A stretch of DNA of 64,000 nt from an uncultured Lachnospiraceae bacterium. GTDB lineage: Bacteria; Bacillota; Clostridia; Lachnospirales; Lachnospiraceae. How positions within the stretch are numbered: position 1 is the stretch's first letter; every line of letters begins with the position of its first letter. The notes below the pieces were generated by a model that was not told where the DNA came from, did no database searches, and saw only the letters and a list, made by a program, of their open reading frames with translations. The position numbers were made by a program, and so were the translations under genes. The stretch covers positions 1 to 64,000 of the forward strand of contig CAJUPJ010000009.1 in NCBI GenBank assembly GCA_910588655.1. The letters are read 5' to 3'. Shown here in pieces: positions 45,141-55,377 of this stretch.

Positions 45141-47609
45141 TTATTTTAGTACAGGTTTTAGTTTAATTGCAAGTACCCTGTCCATATGGTTAAGTGCCTG
45201 TGAACCAGGTATTGCAGACTCAAAGTTTACATATATATATTTGCCAAGTACGGCAATTTCTTCGTTAAGTGCTGGCATCTGTACAGTTTTTTTGATTTTG
45301 CCTGTTTGCATATTTTTTGTGCCTGTTCCAGATGGTTTGTATATATTTAATTCATTTGTATATCCGTATGCTCTTGATAATATCATGTTTTTCCCAGTAA
45401 ATGTTATACCCTGTACAGCAGGAGGAATGGAAACATTTGCCTGTTCGGTAAGGATTAATGGTGCAACGCCTTCTTCTTCTGATGTATTTTTTTCCACTTT
45501 ATAACTTCTGAGTGTGCCATTTTTATAATTCTCAAAGCTTCCAGCCCACAGCTGGTCTTTATGCCATGTAAGGAATGAGGCTTTCTTTCCTAATTTATAT
45601 ACTGCGGAGAAATTAACATTGTGGAACATTGCATATTCCTGTGCTGCGTTATCTACTTCGTTAAAATCTATTGTGCAGACTTTTTTGCCGTTTGTTACCC
45701 AGATGTTTTCACCATCAAAAGCTATCCCGCCAGCATGTGTCTGGTTAGGAAGGACTATTACTGTAAGCAGGTCTTTAAATTCTTTATCAAGTACATATAT
45801 TACAGATTGTTCTTCCCCATAAGAGTCATATGCGGATATTAGCAGGTAATCCTTAGCAAATGCCAGCCCCTGTGGGCACATTGATGTACTTTCAAAGCCA
45901 TTTACATTTGTGGAGCGTATACCTGGTATTGTGTATGATTTACTGTAATTTGCATGTTTTTTGACAATTGCAGTATTCTTCCAGGCATCTGAATTTATAA
46001 GTTCTTTTTTAGTCTTGTAATAGCTTGGCGATGTTGTAGTACCCTTTGTTACGCGCGGGATAACATCAGCAGCAGACTCTTCACTAATAAATTCTTCATC
46101 AAATGCTATACGGTAAGCATAGACTTTATAACTGTATGTTTCTTCTGCTGTAAGGTTTTCATATACTTTTGATATGGTTTTTTTATCTTCTATTTTATCT
46201 ATAAGTGTAAAATCTTCTTCCTGCTTCTGATATATATAATAACCTGCTGCACCTGTTACAGCTTCCCATGTTAAACGGAGTTTTCCATAGCCTGCTTTGC
46301 CTTTAAGATTTACTTGTGCAGGGAGTGTTGATGTTTTTTCTACGTTGCCAGCTTCACTTGTATGTTCTTCTGTATCAGCATATGTTACTATTTTATAGCG
46401 GTAGTTTTTGCCAGAACCAAGCCCTGTATCTGTATAAGAAGTTTCTGTTGTGCTTGTTAAATATTCAAAATCACCGCTTCCCTGCCTTCTGTATATAATA
46501 TAACCTGTAGCTGTGTTATTTAAGTTCCATGAAAGGTGTATTGACTCTGCTGTATTGGCACTTAAGGCAAGCCCTGTTGTAACATAAGGTGTTGTAACTG
46601 CACGTAATTCTTCAGAATACTGGCTTAAGAGGTTAGTAGTATCAAGGTATGATGATATTATATATGAATAAACAGTACCTGCTTCAAGACCAATTTCTGA
46701 AATTGATGTACTTGTTGTTACTGTATATAATTCATATGGCAGGTCATTAATGCTTCTGTATAAGTAATATGAACTGCCTGTAGGGTTTTCATTCCATGAT
46801 AAATCAACCCTGTGGCTTTCTTCTGTTACGATTTTGAACCCGGAAACGGCAGCAGGACATGTATATAATGATAATACATCAGATATTTCACCTGTGTTGT
46901 TCTCATTAAGGCAATATGCCTGGATATATATGTCATACCGTTCTGAAGCTGACAGCCCTTCTACTGTATATGCATTTAAAGAGGTGTTTCCTGATAATCT
47001 GTATACACCTTCAGAAACTGGTTTATAGTATACTTTGTATGAGGCGTTGTTCATACTGTCCCATGTTAAGCTTATTGAAGCACTTGTTGCTGTCTGTGCT
47101 GCCCTGTCTGTTACTGCAATTCCAGTAACCTTATCTACTGTAGTTGCAGCATAAAACATCTCTGACAAAGGGCTGTATATTTTTTCGCCCAGTACCGTTT
47201 TATAACAACGTATCTGGTAGGAACATATTGTTGCAGCACTAAGAGAAGGAATTACAAATGAATTTGATGTTGTTTCTGCTGTGTATGATATGCCATTGTA
47301 ATTTATGTCCAGTTCATATCCTTCTGCATCTGTTACAGTATCCCATGTAATTGTTATATCATTTGCAGTTGCAGTAATAGCAGAAGATGTTGTTACAACT
47401 GTATCAAATGTAACGACAGGTGGTGCTTCTGTTATAGCAGGAGTTTCCGGGACAGGTGCATCCTGTACAGCAGAAAGCTTTAAATATGGGTTAAACCAGT
47501 TTTCTGTATATCCAGATGCTTCTGAGCTGGTACTGCAAAATATACAAGACAGCAATGGTATAATGCATAAAAATATTGCTGAGGTTTTAAAATGCCTTTT
47601 TTTGTTCAT
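45141..47609 (-). CDS. Secreted FN3-repeat protein with propeller-like C-terminus
   Basis: An 822-residue exported protein. A signal peptide (SAIFLCIIPLLSCIFCSTSSEA) leads to five or six fibronectin type III domains, each with the W...Y/Y..Y pattern (ITWDTVTDAEGYELDI, LTWDSMNNASYKVYY, LSWNENPTGSSYYLY, LSWNLNNTATGYIIY, LTWEAVTGAAGYYIY). From about residue 560 repeated blade-like units follow (CPQGLAFAKDYLLISAY, AGGIAFDGENIWVTNG, VQGITFTGKNMILSRAY), like NHL or quinoprotein propellers. No anchor or hydrolase motif is seen. Surface binding is inferred. Confidence 0.75.
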   Translation of the reverse strand: MNKKRHFKTSAIFLCIIPLLSCIFCSTSSEASGYTENWFNPYLKLSAVQDAPVPETPAITEAPPVVTFDTVVTTSSAITATANDITITWDTVTDAEGYELDINYNGISYTAETTSNSFVIPSLSAATICSYQIRCYKTVLGEKIYSPLSEMFYAATTVDKVTGIAVTDRAAQTATSASISLTWDSMNNASYKVYYKPVSEGVYRLSGNTSLNAYTVEGLSASERYDIYIQAYCLNENNTGEISDVLSLYTCPAAVSGFKIVTEESHRVDLSWNENPTGSSYYLYRSINDLPYELYTVTTSTSISEIGLEAGTVYSYIISSYLDTTNLLSQYSEELRAVTTPYVTTGLALSANTAESIHLSWNLNNTATGYIIYRRQGSGDFEYLTSTTETSYTDTGLGSGKNYRYKIVTYADTEEHTSEAGNVEKTSTLPAQVNLKGKAGYGKLRLTWEAVTGAAGYYIYQKQEEDFTLIDKIEDKKTISKVYENLTAEETYSYKVYAYRIAFDEEFISEESAADVIPRVTKGTTTSPSYYKTKKELINSDAWKNTAIVKKHANYSKSYTIPGIRSTNVNGFESTSMCPQGLAFAKDYLLISAYDSYGEEQSVIYVLDKEFKDLLTVIVLPNQTHAGGIAFDGENIWVTNGKKVCTIDFNEVDNAAQEYAMFHNVNFSAVYKLGKKASFLTWHKDQLWAGSFENYKNGTLRSYKVEKNTSEEEGVAPLILTEQANVSIPPAVQGITFTGKNMILSRAYGYTNELNIYKPSGTGTKNMQTGKIKKTVQMPALNEEIAVLGKYIYVNFESAIPGSQALNHMDRVLAIKLKPVLK

Positions 47610-47760
47610 TGTGAAATCCGTCCTTTATTATATTGCTTTGTAGTTTTTATTACGTTATACTTGATATATAATATATAGCAAAAATGGCAAATTATGGTCA
47701 ATTTGTATAAATTTTTATTTCATAGTAAATGATAGTTATTATGCTGTTTACTATAAGTGT

Positions 47761-47782
47761 ATACTTGTGGCAGAACAAGTAT
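47761..47782. promoter_or_regulatory. Inverted repeat upstream of the YesM kinase gene
   Basis: ATACTTGT-GGCAGA-ACAAGTAT, a perfect 8-bp inverted repeat 60 bp before the kinase start. A second, TAGTAAA...TTTACTA, lies just upstream near 47733-47752. These may be operators or a leader hairpin; not shown. Confidence 0.4.
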
Positions 47783-47842
47783 GTCGTAATATTACCTGGC
47801 ATTTTTAACTTAATTAGTATATGGAAATGGAGAATAAATAGT

Positions 47843-49627
47843 ATGAAAAAATTTGGAATTTTACAAAGAATACGTTTTAGGGACAGAATGTTTATTATTT
47901 ATTTTATAGGAGGGGTAATACCATTTATATTTTCAAGCTATTATACAAATATACAGAGCAGGAATACAATGCTTGGGCTAAGCCAGGAAACGCAGACAGA
48001 AGAGTTAATGATTATGAGGGACAGGATAAGGGAATCAATGGATATTGTTGAAAAGGTATCTACTAAGCTTTTTATAAATAATACAATAAGGGATGTTGCT
48101 ACTAAAAGATATAAATCTAATGAAGAGTTTGAAGAGGAATGTGAAAAGCTTAAAATAATTGATGATTATATATATGATTATGAGCAGGATATTTCAGATA
48201 TTATTATTTATACAAATAATAGTACAGTAAAAATTAATAAATATTTTGGGCGTATTGGGGAAACAATTACATCACAGGAATGGTATGAGCCTACATGCAA
48301 GAGAGGCGGCAGTTCATATTGGAGTTTTGGGCTTAAAAGGGGGATGATGGAAAAGAGGCCACAGCTTACCAGGGTTGTTAAGGATGAATATGGTAATATA
48401 CAATATATAATTGCTATACAGCTGCAATTTTACAATGTAAGGAAGTTTATTTCAGAGCGTACAGTTAATACAATGTTTTTATATAATAATGATGATGTAC
48501 TATACACAAATTTCCGGATTAATGATGACTGGGATTTTCTGTTTGAACATCTACATAATAACAGTTTTATGTCCTATTCGGGAACTTTAAGCAGGGGAAT
48601 AACAGACTATATTGTCACATATAATAAAATTTACCAGATGGATACAGGAAGGTTTTTTACTCTGGTAAGTGTACTGGATTGCAGGAAGATTATGTCACAG
48701 ATGGATGAAGAAAATATGGTAAGTTTTATAACTATGTTTACAAGTATAGCATTATCAGTATTTCTTATAACCCTGTTTTCGAGTATATATGGAAAAAGAA
48801 TGGTTATGTTAAGCAGACAAATGCATCTGGTAGCTGTTGGTGATTATGATAAGGTTGTTCCTATAGATGGAAATGATGAGATTACTGATTTATATAAAGA
48901 GCTTGAAAAGATGATAGAGGAAAATAAAGAACTGTTAAGAAGTGTGGTTGAAAAACAGGTACAGGAGGAGAAACTCCATTCAAAGCAGATGGAGATGGAA
49001 TTTAAAATGCTTGCAAGCCAGATTAACCCGCATTTTTTATATAATACACTTGAAACAATAAGGATGAAAGCACTTGTTAATAACCAGCGTGAAATAGCAG
49101 AGCTTGTAAAAATGCTTGCCAAGCTTATGCGCAGGAATATACAGGTAAGTGATAAGATGGTAACTCTTAAGTCAGAAATAGAGTCTATAGAATATTACCT
49201 GAAGATACAAAGCTACCGGTTTGGGGACAGGATAAAGTCAGAAATAGAGGTTGACAGTGATATTGATATAAATGCAAAAGTACTTCCGCTTATAATCCAG
49301 CCTTTTGTTGAAAATGCATTTGTACATGGACTTGAAGGAATAGAAAAGGATGGCAGGCTGTCAATATATGTGGAACGGGAAATCGGGGTAATTAAGATTA
49401 CAGTACAGGATAATGGTACAGGCATGGATAAGTTCAGGCTTAGTGAACTGAGAGGAATGTTAAAATCTAATACTGAAACAAGCAGTAAGTCACATATAGG
49501 AATAAATAATGTAAACCAGAGAATTAAATTACAGTATGGTGAAATATTCGGAGTTGAGATATTCAGTAAGGAAGGAAAAGGCACAAAGATAATTATTTCA
49601 ATGCCATATTACTGGGATAAAATATAA
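47843..49627 (+). CDS. YesM/LytS-type sensor histidine kinase
   Basis: A 594-residue membrane kinase. A helix at about residues 16-32, an outside sensor domain of about 250 residues, a second helix (FITMFTSIALSVFLITLFSSIYG) and a HAMP-like segment precede the His kinase part. The phosphorylated histidine is in LASQINPHFLYNTLETIRM; ATPase motifs are IIQPFVENAFVHGLEG and DNGTGMDK. Such kinases sense sugars and drive YesN-type regulators; no response regulator gene is adjacent. Start 47843 follows GGAGA; upstream ATG 47729 lacks a site and would place the inverted repeat in coding sequence. Confidence 0.88.
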   Translation: MKKFGILQRIRFRDRMFIIYFIGGVIPFIFSSYYTNIQSRNTMLGLSQETQTEELMIMRDRIRESMDIVEKVSTKLFINNTIRDVATKRYKSNEEFEEECEKLKIIDDYIYDYEQDISDIIIYTNNSTVKINKYFGRIGETITSQEWYEPTCKRGGSSYWSFGLKRGMMEKRPQLTRVVKDEYGNIQYIIAIQLQFYNVRKFISERTVNTMFLYNNDDVLYTNFRINDDWDFLFEHLHNNSFMSYSGTLSRGITDYIVTYNKIYQMDTGRFFTLVSVLDCRKIMSQMDEENMVSFITMFTSIALSVFLITLFSSIYGKRMVMLSRQMHLVAVGDYDKVVPIDGNDEITDLYKELEKMIEENKELLRSVVEKQVQEEKLHSKQMEMEFKMLASQINPHFLYNTLETIRMKALVNNQREIAELVKMLAKLMRRNIQVSDKMVTLKSEIESIEYYLKIQSYRFGDRIKSEIEVDSDIDINAKVLPLIIQPFVENAFVHGLEGIEKDGRLSIYVEREIGVIKITVQDNGTGMDKFRLSELRGMLKSNTETSSKSHIGINNVNQRIKLQYGEIFGVEIFSKEGKGTKIIISMPYYWDKI

Positions 49628-49737
49628 TTTTAAAAGTAAACATGTCAAATATTTATGGTTTTTTTTAAGAAATGTTATGGTAAAATATCGTAATAAGCAG
49701 TATTATAGAATTGATTATTTATTTAGGAGGATATGAT

Positions 49738-50622
49738 ATGAGAAAATCTTTAAGGAAATTAATCGCAGGTGTTGCAACATGTTCACTGGCATTAGCACTT
49801 GCGGCAGGCATAATGCCAAATGTGGCAGAAGCAGTTGACTGCAGCAAGGCAGGAAAGAAGGCTGCAAAGGCTGAACTGAACCTTGATACACCAGAATACC
49901 ATGCATATTTTGGTTTCCAGCAGACTGGTTCATGGACATACAGGGATGCATGGTATAACCCGGCTTCAGGTCTTGACGGGACTTCCTTAAGTACTGGTGA
50001 TTATAATACTTTATTTACTGATGGTGGTAATGCTACTGTTGATGGTGTTACAATAACTGATGCTGTAATTAAGGGAAATGGTACATATTCAGTAAGCGTG
50101 ACAGGTCTTAATGGTGCAATTCCTGCTGATGATGGTGCTGATATAAAGACATCACTGGTTTATGTATCAACAGATATACCTTCAAGTGCTATTGGGACTC
50201 TTAGTTTTACAGATGTAAAGCTTATTGTTGATGGTGCAGAAATTGCACTTCCAAGCCCGGAGCCATATGTTAATGCAGATGCACAGGAACTTGGGCTTTA
50301 CCAGTTTGACCTTGTAAACACATACCATCCGGAAGCATATACATCACCTAGTATACTTGCTATGAATGATTCTGTTGAGATACAGTTTACAGTAAGTGGA
50401 TTTAATGCAGATGACCCTGATGCTGTTGTAGCAGAACCTACAGAAGAGCCAACACAAGAACCTGCAACATCAGATACTTCATCTGGAACATCAGGTACAG
50501 ACAGCAGCACAGATAACAATAAAGAAGATAGTGGTTCATCAGCTACAACAATTGTTATAGTAGTAGTTGTAATCGTTGTAATAGCTGGTGCAGCATTCTT
50601 CTTAATGAAGAAAAAGAAATAA
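49738..50622 (+). CDS. Surface protein with signal peptide and C-terminal membrane anchor
   Basis: A 294-residue protein. The signal peptide is MRKSLRKLIAGVATCSLALA...VAEA. The mature region (AYFGFQQTGSWTYRDAWYNP, GNGTYSVSVTGL, LSFTDVKLIVDGAEI) reads as a beta-sandwich, possibly carbohydrate-binding. A Glu/Pro/Thr then Ser/Thr/Gly linker leads to a C-terminal helix (TIVIVVVVIVVIAGAAFFLM) and KKKK tail. The start is the ATG 7 nt after AGGAGG. It stands between the kinase and the sugar ABC transporter genes, so a role in capturing the same substrate is inferred. Family not recognised. Confidence 0.75.
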   Translation: MRKSLRKLIAGVATCSLALALAAGIMPNVAEAVDCSKAGKKAAKAELNLDTPEYHAYFGFQQTGSWTYRDAWYNPASGLDGTSLSTGDYNTLFTDGGNATVDGVTITDAVIKGNGTYSVSVTGLNGAIPADDGADIKTSLVYVSTDIPSSAIGTLSFTDVKLIVDGAEIALPSPEPYVNADAQELGLYQFDLVNTYHPEAYTSPSILAMNDSVEIQFTVSGFNADDPDAVVAEPTEEPTQEPATSDTSSGTSGTDSSTDNNKEDSGSSATTIVIVVVVIVVIAGAAFFLMKKKK

Positions 50623-50667
50623 CCGGGAAGCCAGGGAAATTGATATATAATATCTGGTAATAATATT

Positions 50668-50696
50668 AAGGAGACAAATTATTTGTCTCCTTTTTT
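50668..50696 (+). terminator. Rho-independent terminator
   Basis: GGAGACAAA pairs with TTTGTCTCC (3-nt loop), followed by TTTTTT. It separates the surface protein gene from the ABC transporter operon. Confidence 0.92.
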
Positions 50697-50882
50697 ATAA
50701 GGTATAAAAATACAATAAAAAGTATGAAAAATAAATGTATTTTCAGTCAATAATTTGTGGTATTTTTTTGGCAGGGACATAGGTATAATTATACAAAGAA
50801 GAAGGTGTAATGCCATTTGAATTTTGTCTAATACAACCAAAATTTAATTTGGCAGAAAATTTAATGAAACAGGAGGAACCTT

Positions 50883-52343
50883 ATGAAAGAAGAAAAAACA
50901 GAAGTTAAGGGAGCTCTTGGCAATGTGTATATTGTACAGCGTATTGCTACGCTTGTGGCAGTAGTAGCCATGTTCTTCCCTGCATTCAATCCGGCAAAGG
51001 TGTGTGAACTTGTTAATGAAAATCTTTCTCTTTTCACATCAGCAATCTCATACTCAAGCCTTACATCGGATTGTGCAAGAGCATTCCGCGTGGGATGGAT
51101 TGATGAAAGTGTATTTATCTTATTATTTGTTGCATCTATTATTATGCTTTTAGGCATTATTCTTGCAATAGCTGGCGGATGTATGTCAGTTGGTAACAAT
51201 AAAATGCAGAAAACAGGTCTTTTGTTCTCAATAGGCGGGGCGCTGCTTATTATAATAGGTGCTGTTTTATGTATTGCTGGTTACACAATGGCACAGGGTG
51301 CTGCTAAAGTTGAAAGGGTAAAACCTGAATTCCCATCAGCAATTATTATTTATATAGTGGTTTCAGCAGTTATATTGCTGCTTTCAGCTTTTCTTTATAT
51401 TAAGCTTCCAAAGCCTGCTAAAGATGCTAAGTTTGAAATTGAGTCAAAGTATAAACTTTTCCTTATGTTTATGCCATTTGCAGCACTTGCATTTGTATTC
51501 TGCTACCTGCCTTTATGGGGATGGAGATATGCGTTTTTTGATTATAAAGCAGGTAGTACGCTTTCAATGGATAATTTTGTAGGATTTAAATGGTTTGCAT
51601 ATCTGTTCCAGAATGCAGCTACTAGAGCTGATATAGTCAGGGTTATTAAAAATACACTTGCAATGAGTGCCCTTAATATATGCACAAGCTGGCTGCCTAT
51701 GATGTTTGCAATATTCCTTTGCGAAGTCAAAAATATGAGGTTCAGGCGTTTTGTCCAGACATTTACAACTATTCCTAACTTTATAAGCTGGATTCTTGTT
51801 TATGCTATTGCCCTTGCTGTTTTCTCAACAGATGGATTTATTAACACATTTGCTAAAGAGTTCCATCTTATGTCAGAAGAAGCAACTGGACACAATTACC
51901 TTATGGGTGATTCATTTACATGGGTTAAGATGTGGCTGTGGGGCACGTGGAAAGGCGTCGGATGGAGTGCGATTATTTATATAGCTGGTATTTCCGGTAT
52001 TGACCAGCAGCTTTATGAAGCAGCAGAAATTGATGGTGCAGGGCGTTTCCAGAGGATGTGGCATATTACAGTACCAGGCCTTCTGCCTACATTCTTTGTA
52101 TTACTGCTTATGTCCATTGCTAATATTTTAACTAATGGCCTTGACCAGTATCTTGTATTTATGAATGCACAGAATAAAAAGACAATCGAAGTGCTTGACC
52201 TTTATGTTTACCAGTTAGGTATAAGCGGAGGTTCGATACCACTTTCAACGGTTATAGGTATGTTTAAATCTGTAATAAGTGTAGTATTGCTGTTTGCTGC
52301 AAACGGTGTATCTAAGAAACTCCGTGGCGAGAGCATTATTTAG
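50883..52343 (+). CDS. ABC transporter permease, LplB type, with extra N-terminal membrane domain
   Basis: A 486-residue sugar-type permease of the MalF/LplB family. The conserved EAA loop is EAAEIDGAGRFQRMWHITVPGLLPT near residues 375-400. Compared with usual LplB proteins (about 300 residues) it has some 170 extra N-terminal residues with about four hydrophobic helices (VAVVAMFFPAF, IMLLGIILAIAGG, LLIIIGAVLCIAGY, SAVILLLSAFLYI). AGGAGG precedes the ATG. It pairs with the next permease; the ATPase subunit gene is not present and is probably a shared MsmK-type protein elsewhere. Confidence 0.87.
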   Translation: MKEEKTEVKGALGNVYIVQRIATLVAVVAMFFPAFNPAKVCELVNENLSLFTSAISYSSLTSDCARAFRVGWIDESVFILLFVASIIMLLGIILAIAGGCMSVGNNKMQKTGLLFSIGGALLIIIGAVLCIAGYTMAQGAAKVERVKPEFPSAIIIYIVVSAVILLLSAFLYIKLPKPAKDAKFEIESKYKLFLMFMPFAALAFVFCYLPLWGWRYAFFDYKAGSTLSMDNFVGFKWFAYLFQNAATRADIVRVIKNTLAMSALNICTSWLPMMFAIFLCEVKNMRFRRFVQTFTTIPNFISWILVYAIALAVFSTDGFINTFAKEFHLMSEEATGHNYLMGDSFTWVKMWLWGTWKGVGWSAIIYIAGISGIDQQLYEAAEIDGAGRFQRMWHITVPGLLPTFFVLLLMSIANILTNGLDQYLVFMNAQNKKTIEVLDLYVYQLGISGGSIPLSTVIGMFKSVISVVLLFAANGVSKKLRGESII

Positions 52344-52360
52344 GAAGGAGGATATAGAGT

Positions 52361-53326
52361 ATGGCAAAGACAGCACAGGAAAAACTTGATGAAAAAAGGG
52401 AAAAAGAATATAAGAAAACCCATAAAAAAATATACCGTACTAAACCCGGGGATGTAGTTTTTAATGTTTTAAACTATTTGTTCTTTATTTTATTTACAAT
52501 TATATGTATATTCCCATTCTATTATTTGTTTATTAATACAATTTCGGATAATGGACTGGTAAAAAGAGGGCTTATTAACTTTTATCCAAAAGGGCTTAAT
52601 ATTGATAACTATTTAGCACTTAAAGGTGTAAATGATTTAGGTTATGCGTTTATAGTAACAATAACAAGGACAGTCCTTGCTACTGCATTAATGGTTGTAG
52701 CATCTGCATTTGTAGGATATCTTGTTACAAAACAGGAGATGTGGAAGAGAAGTTTCTGGTACAGGTTTCTTGTAATTACAATGTATTTTAATGCTGGTCT
52801 TATACCTTGGTATTTGAACTTTGCTATGTTAGGTCTTACTAATAAGTATTCAGCTTATATTTTGCCAGCTATTGTTGCACCTTATAATATAATACTGGTA
52901 AAGACGTACATAGAGTCGATACCAGCGGAACTGGAGGAGAGTGCGTTTATAGATGGTGCTTCGCATCTGACAGTGTTCAGGAAGCTGATATTCCCTCTAA
53001 GTAAGCCAATACTTGCTACAGTAGCTATATTTGGTGCAGTAGGTAACTGGAACTCATTCCAGGATTCCCTTATTCTGATGCAGAATAATTCACAGCTGTT
53101 TACATTACAGCACAGGCTTTATATTTACCTGAACCAGTCATCAAATCTTGGTGCAGTTATGAGTATGGGAGGTGCAGCTGCGGCAGCAGCAATGGAACAG
53201 GCACTTAATGCAAAGGTTATTAAATATACTATTTCAATGGTTTCAATTATACCTATACTGCTGGTATATCCATTTATGATGAGGTATTTTGAAGAAGGTA
53301 TTATGCTTGGTGCTGTTAAAGGTTAA
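52361..53326 (+). CDS. ABC transporter permease, YtcP/LplC type
   Basis: A 321-residue MalG-like permease with six membrane helices and the EAA loop LEESAFIDGASHLTVFRKLIFPL. A charged N-terminal tail (QEKLDEKREKEYKKTHKK) precedes the first helix. GGAAGGAGG lies before the ATG. It forms a heterodimer channel with the preceding permease, 17 bp upstream. Confidence 0.92.
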   Translation: MAKTAQEKLDEKREKEYKKTHKKIYRTKPGDVVFNVLNYLFFILFTIICIFPFYYLFINTISDNGLVKRGLINFYPKGLNIDNYLALKGVNDLGYAFIVTITRTVLATALMVVASAFVGYLVTKQEMWKRSFWYRFLVITMYFNAGLIPWYLNFAMLGLTNKYSAYILPAIVAPYNIILVKTYIESIPAELEESAFIDGASHLTVFRKLIFPLSKPILATVAIFGAVGNWNSFQDSLILMQNNSQLFTLQHRLYIYLNQSSNLGAVMSMGGAAAAAAMEQALNAKVIKYTISMVSIIPILLVYPFMMRYFEEGIMLGAVKG

Positions 53327-53354
53327 TAGGTTTTTGGTAAATTAAATTATATAT

Positions 53355-53374
53355 GGGCAGCCATCAGGCTGCCT
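53355..53374 (+). other. Stem-loop between permease and lipoprotein genes
   Basis: GGCAGCC-ATCA-GGCTGCC, a perfect 7-bp stem without a U-run, 29 bp after the permease stop. It may protect or separate the downstream lipoprotein mRNA, which is usually needed in larger amounts. Confidence 0.55.
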
Positions 53375-53402
53375 GTAAAATAAAATCTGGGAGGATGATT
53401 AT

Positions 53403-55196
53403 ATGAGAAAGCATTTTTCTAAAAAAGTTTTATCAATGCTGCTGGCATCCAGTATGGTTATTGGTTCAGCTTCGGTAATGACAGGCTGTGGCAGCAAAAG
53501 TGGTGATGGTGGCGGAGGTTCTAGTGATGAACCTGTTACCCTTAATGTATTCAGCCAGTTAGCAAACTATTCTGGTATGCAGGGCGGCTGGAGTGCTGAT
53601 ATCCTGCTTGAAAAGTTCAATGTAAAATTAAATATTATTCCAGACCCGGCTGGACAGACAGTGTATGATACACGTGCAGAAAATGGTGATTTGGGGGACA
53701 TAGTTGTTTTTGGCAATAACTATGATAAATATCCTAGTGCAGTACAGCAGGGGCTGCTTTATGACTGGAATGAGGATGGGCTGCTGGAGGATTTCGGTCC
53801 GTATATTAATGAGCATATGCAGGATGCAATTAATAATAATAAGGAACTTACCAAGACAATTACAGAAGGTGCAGATGACAAGTGCTATGGAATAGGCCAT
53901 GCTATTGCATCATCAAGTGAGAACCATGCTGCTTTTATGTATACATGGGATATAAGATGGGATTTATATAAGGAACTTGGTTATCCTGAATGTAAAAACC
54001 TTGATGATTATCTTGAAATCCTTAAAGATATGCAGAAGCTTTGCCCGAAAGATGAATCAGATAAGAAAACTTATGCAGTATCACTCTGGAACCAGTGGGA
54101 TGATGCAATGGTAATGTATGTTAAGTCTATGGCTACAGCATACTATGGATATGATGAGCAGGGGCTTGGGCTTTATGACCCTTCAACTGGTGATTACTAT
54201 GATGCACTTATGGATAATGGCCCTTATCTTGAAATGCTTAAATTCTTTAATAAATTATACCAGGAAGGTCTTGTAGACCCTGACTCAATGACACAGACTT
54301 ATGACCAGGCTATTGAAAAAATTAAAAATGGTGGTGTATTTACATCTATTTTCAATTATTCAGGACAGTTAGCATATAATACACCTGCACATCTTAAAGA
54401 TGGCAAGATGATGTACTGCTTAAAGCCAGAAGAGGCTTCACCTTTGGTATATGGTCTTTCTTCACTCGGCGGTGACAGGATATGGGCTATTGGTTCTAAA
54501 TCGGAAAACCCTGAACTTGCTATGGAAGTAATTAATTATCTTTGTACTCCTGAAGGCTATATGGTATCACAGTATGGCCCTAAGGGTGAAACATGGGATT
54601 ATGATGAGGAAGGCAATACTTACTTCACAGAATTTGGCAAGAAGTGTAACCAGGATAAGAATGGTACAAAGATGGAAAACCATGAAGGTACTTACCATGA
54701 TGGTGAGTTACAGATTAACAACCTTACATGGGCGCTTGATGCAGATAATCCTGACTCAAATGGAGAAACTTATAACAGTAAATACTGGAAGAGCGAACTT
54801 GTAGAGCCTGAAACAGAGATTGAAAAAGACTGGGTAGATAAAACAGGATGTATAACCATTGATGATTATATGGAGAGAGGCAAGTATACAGTAGCACCTG
54901 TTTCATCATATGCAAAACCAGAAATGGACCAGGAATTATCTACTATATGGAGCCAGGTAACAACTGCTATTAAGACAGGTTCATGGCAGGCTATGTATGC
55001 TAAAACTGATGCAGAATTTGACAAGATTGTTGATAGCATGAAGAAAGAAGCAGAAAGTTACGGCTACCAGCAGTGCCTTGAGTGGTCAAAAGAGGAAGCT
55101 GCTAAACGTAAGGCCTGTGAAGACGCACTTGCATCAAGCAGCAGCAGTACAGGTAATGATACAACAAGTGATACAGCTTCAAGCGGGGCTGAATAG
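53403..55196 (+). CDS. Extracellular solute-binding lipoprotein (LplA-like)
   Basis: A 597-residue lipoprotein. The signal ends in a lipobox, SVMTGCGSKSGDGGGG, with Cys about residue 29 as lipid site, then a glycine/serine spacer. The large size, VTLNVFSQLANYSGM start and DKTYAVSLWNQWDD/RIWAIGSKSENPELAMEVINYL segments fit the large family 1 sugar-binding proteins that work with LplB/YtcP, usually for oligosaccharides. The Ser/Thr-rich C-terminus is low complexity. The ligand is unknown. Confidence 0.9.
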   Translation: MRKHFSKKVLSMLLASSMVIGSASVMTGCGSKSGDGGGGSSDEPVTLNVFSQLANYSGMQGGWSADILLEKFNVKLNIIPDPAGQTVYDTRAENGDLGDIVVFGNNYDKYPSAVQQGLLYDWNEDGLLEDFGPYINEHMQDAINNNKELTKTITEGADDKCYGIGHAIASSSENHAAFMYTWDIRWDLYKELGYPECKNLDDYLEILKDMQKLCPKDESDKKTYAVSLWNQWDDAMVMYVKSMATAYYGYDEQGLGLYDPSTGDYYDALMDNGPYLEMLKFFNKLYQEGLVDPDSMTQTYDQAIEKIKNGGVFTSIFNYSGQLAYNTPAHLKDGKMMYCLKPEEASPLVYGLSSLGGDRIWAIGSKSENPELAMEVINYLCTPEGYMVSQYGPKGETWDYDEEGNTYFTEFGKKCNQDKNGTKMENHEGTYHDGELQINNLTWALDADNPDSNGETYNSKYWKSELVEPETEIEKDWVDKTGCITIDDYMERGKYTVAPVSSYAKPEMDQELSTIWSQVTTAIKTGSWQAMYAKTDAEFDKIVDSMKKEAESYGYQQCLEWSKEEAAKRKACEDALASSSSSTGNDTTSDTASSGAE

Positions 55197-55241
55197 GTTT
55201 CAGATAACTTTATTAAGAATATTAGTATAAAAATAATTGCT

Positions 55242-55280
55242 GGACTGTCCATATCTGGGCAGTCCGGTTTGCATTTTATT
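55242..55280 (+). terminator. Terminator after the lipoprotein gene
   Basis: GGACTGTCC (55242-55250) pairs with GGGCAGTCC (55257-55265, one G-U), then GGTTTGCATTTTATT. The U-run is broken, so termination may be partial and allow yesL expression. Confidence 0.65.
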
Positions 55281-55377
55281 CTGTTATGTTATATACTTAG
55301 AAAAAATGGCCACCTGTGCGGTTGGATAAATTGTATTTATTAATGGATTTAATTTTAATTATAGGAGGAACATCTGG

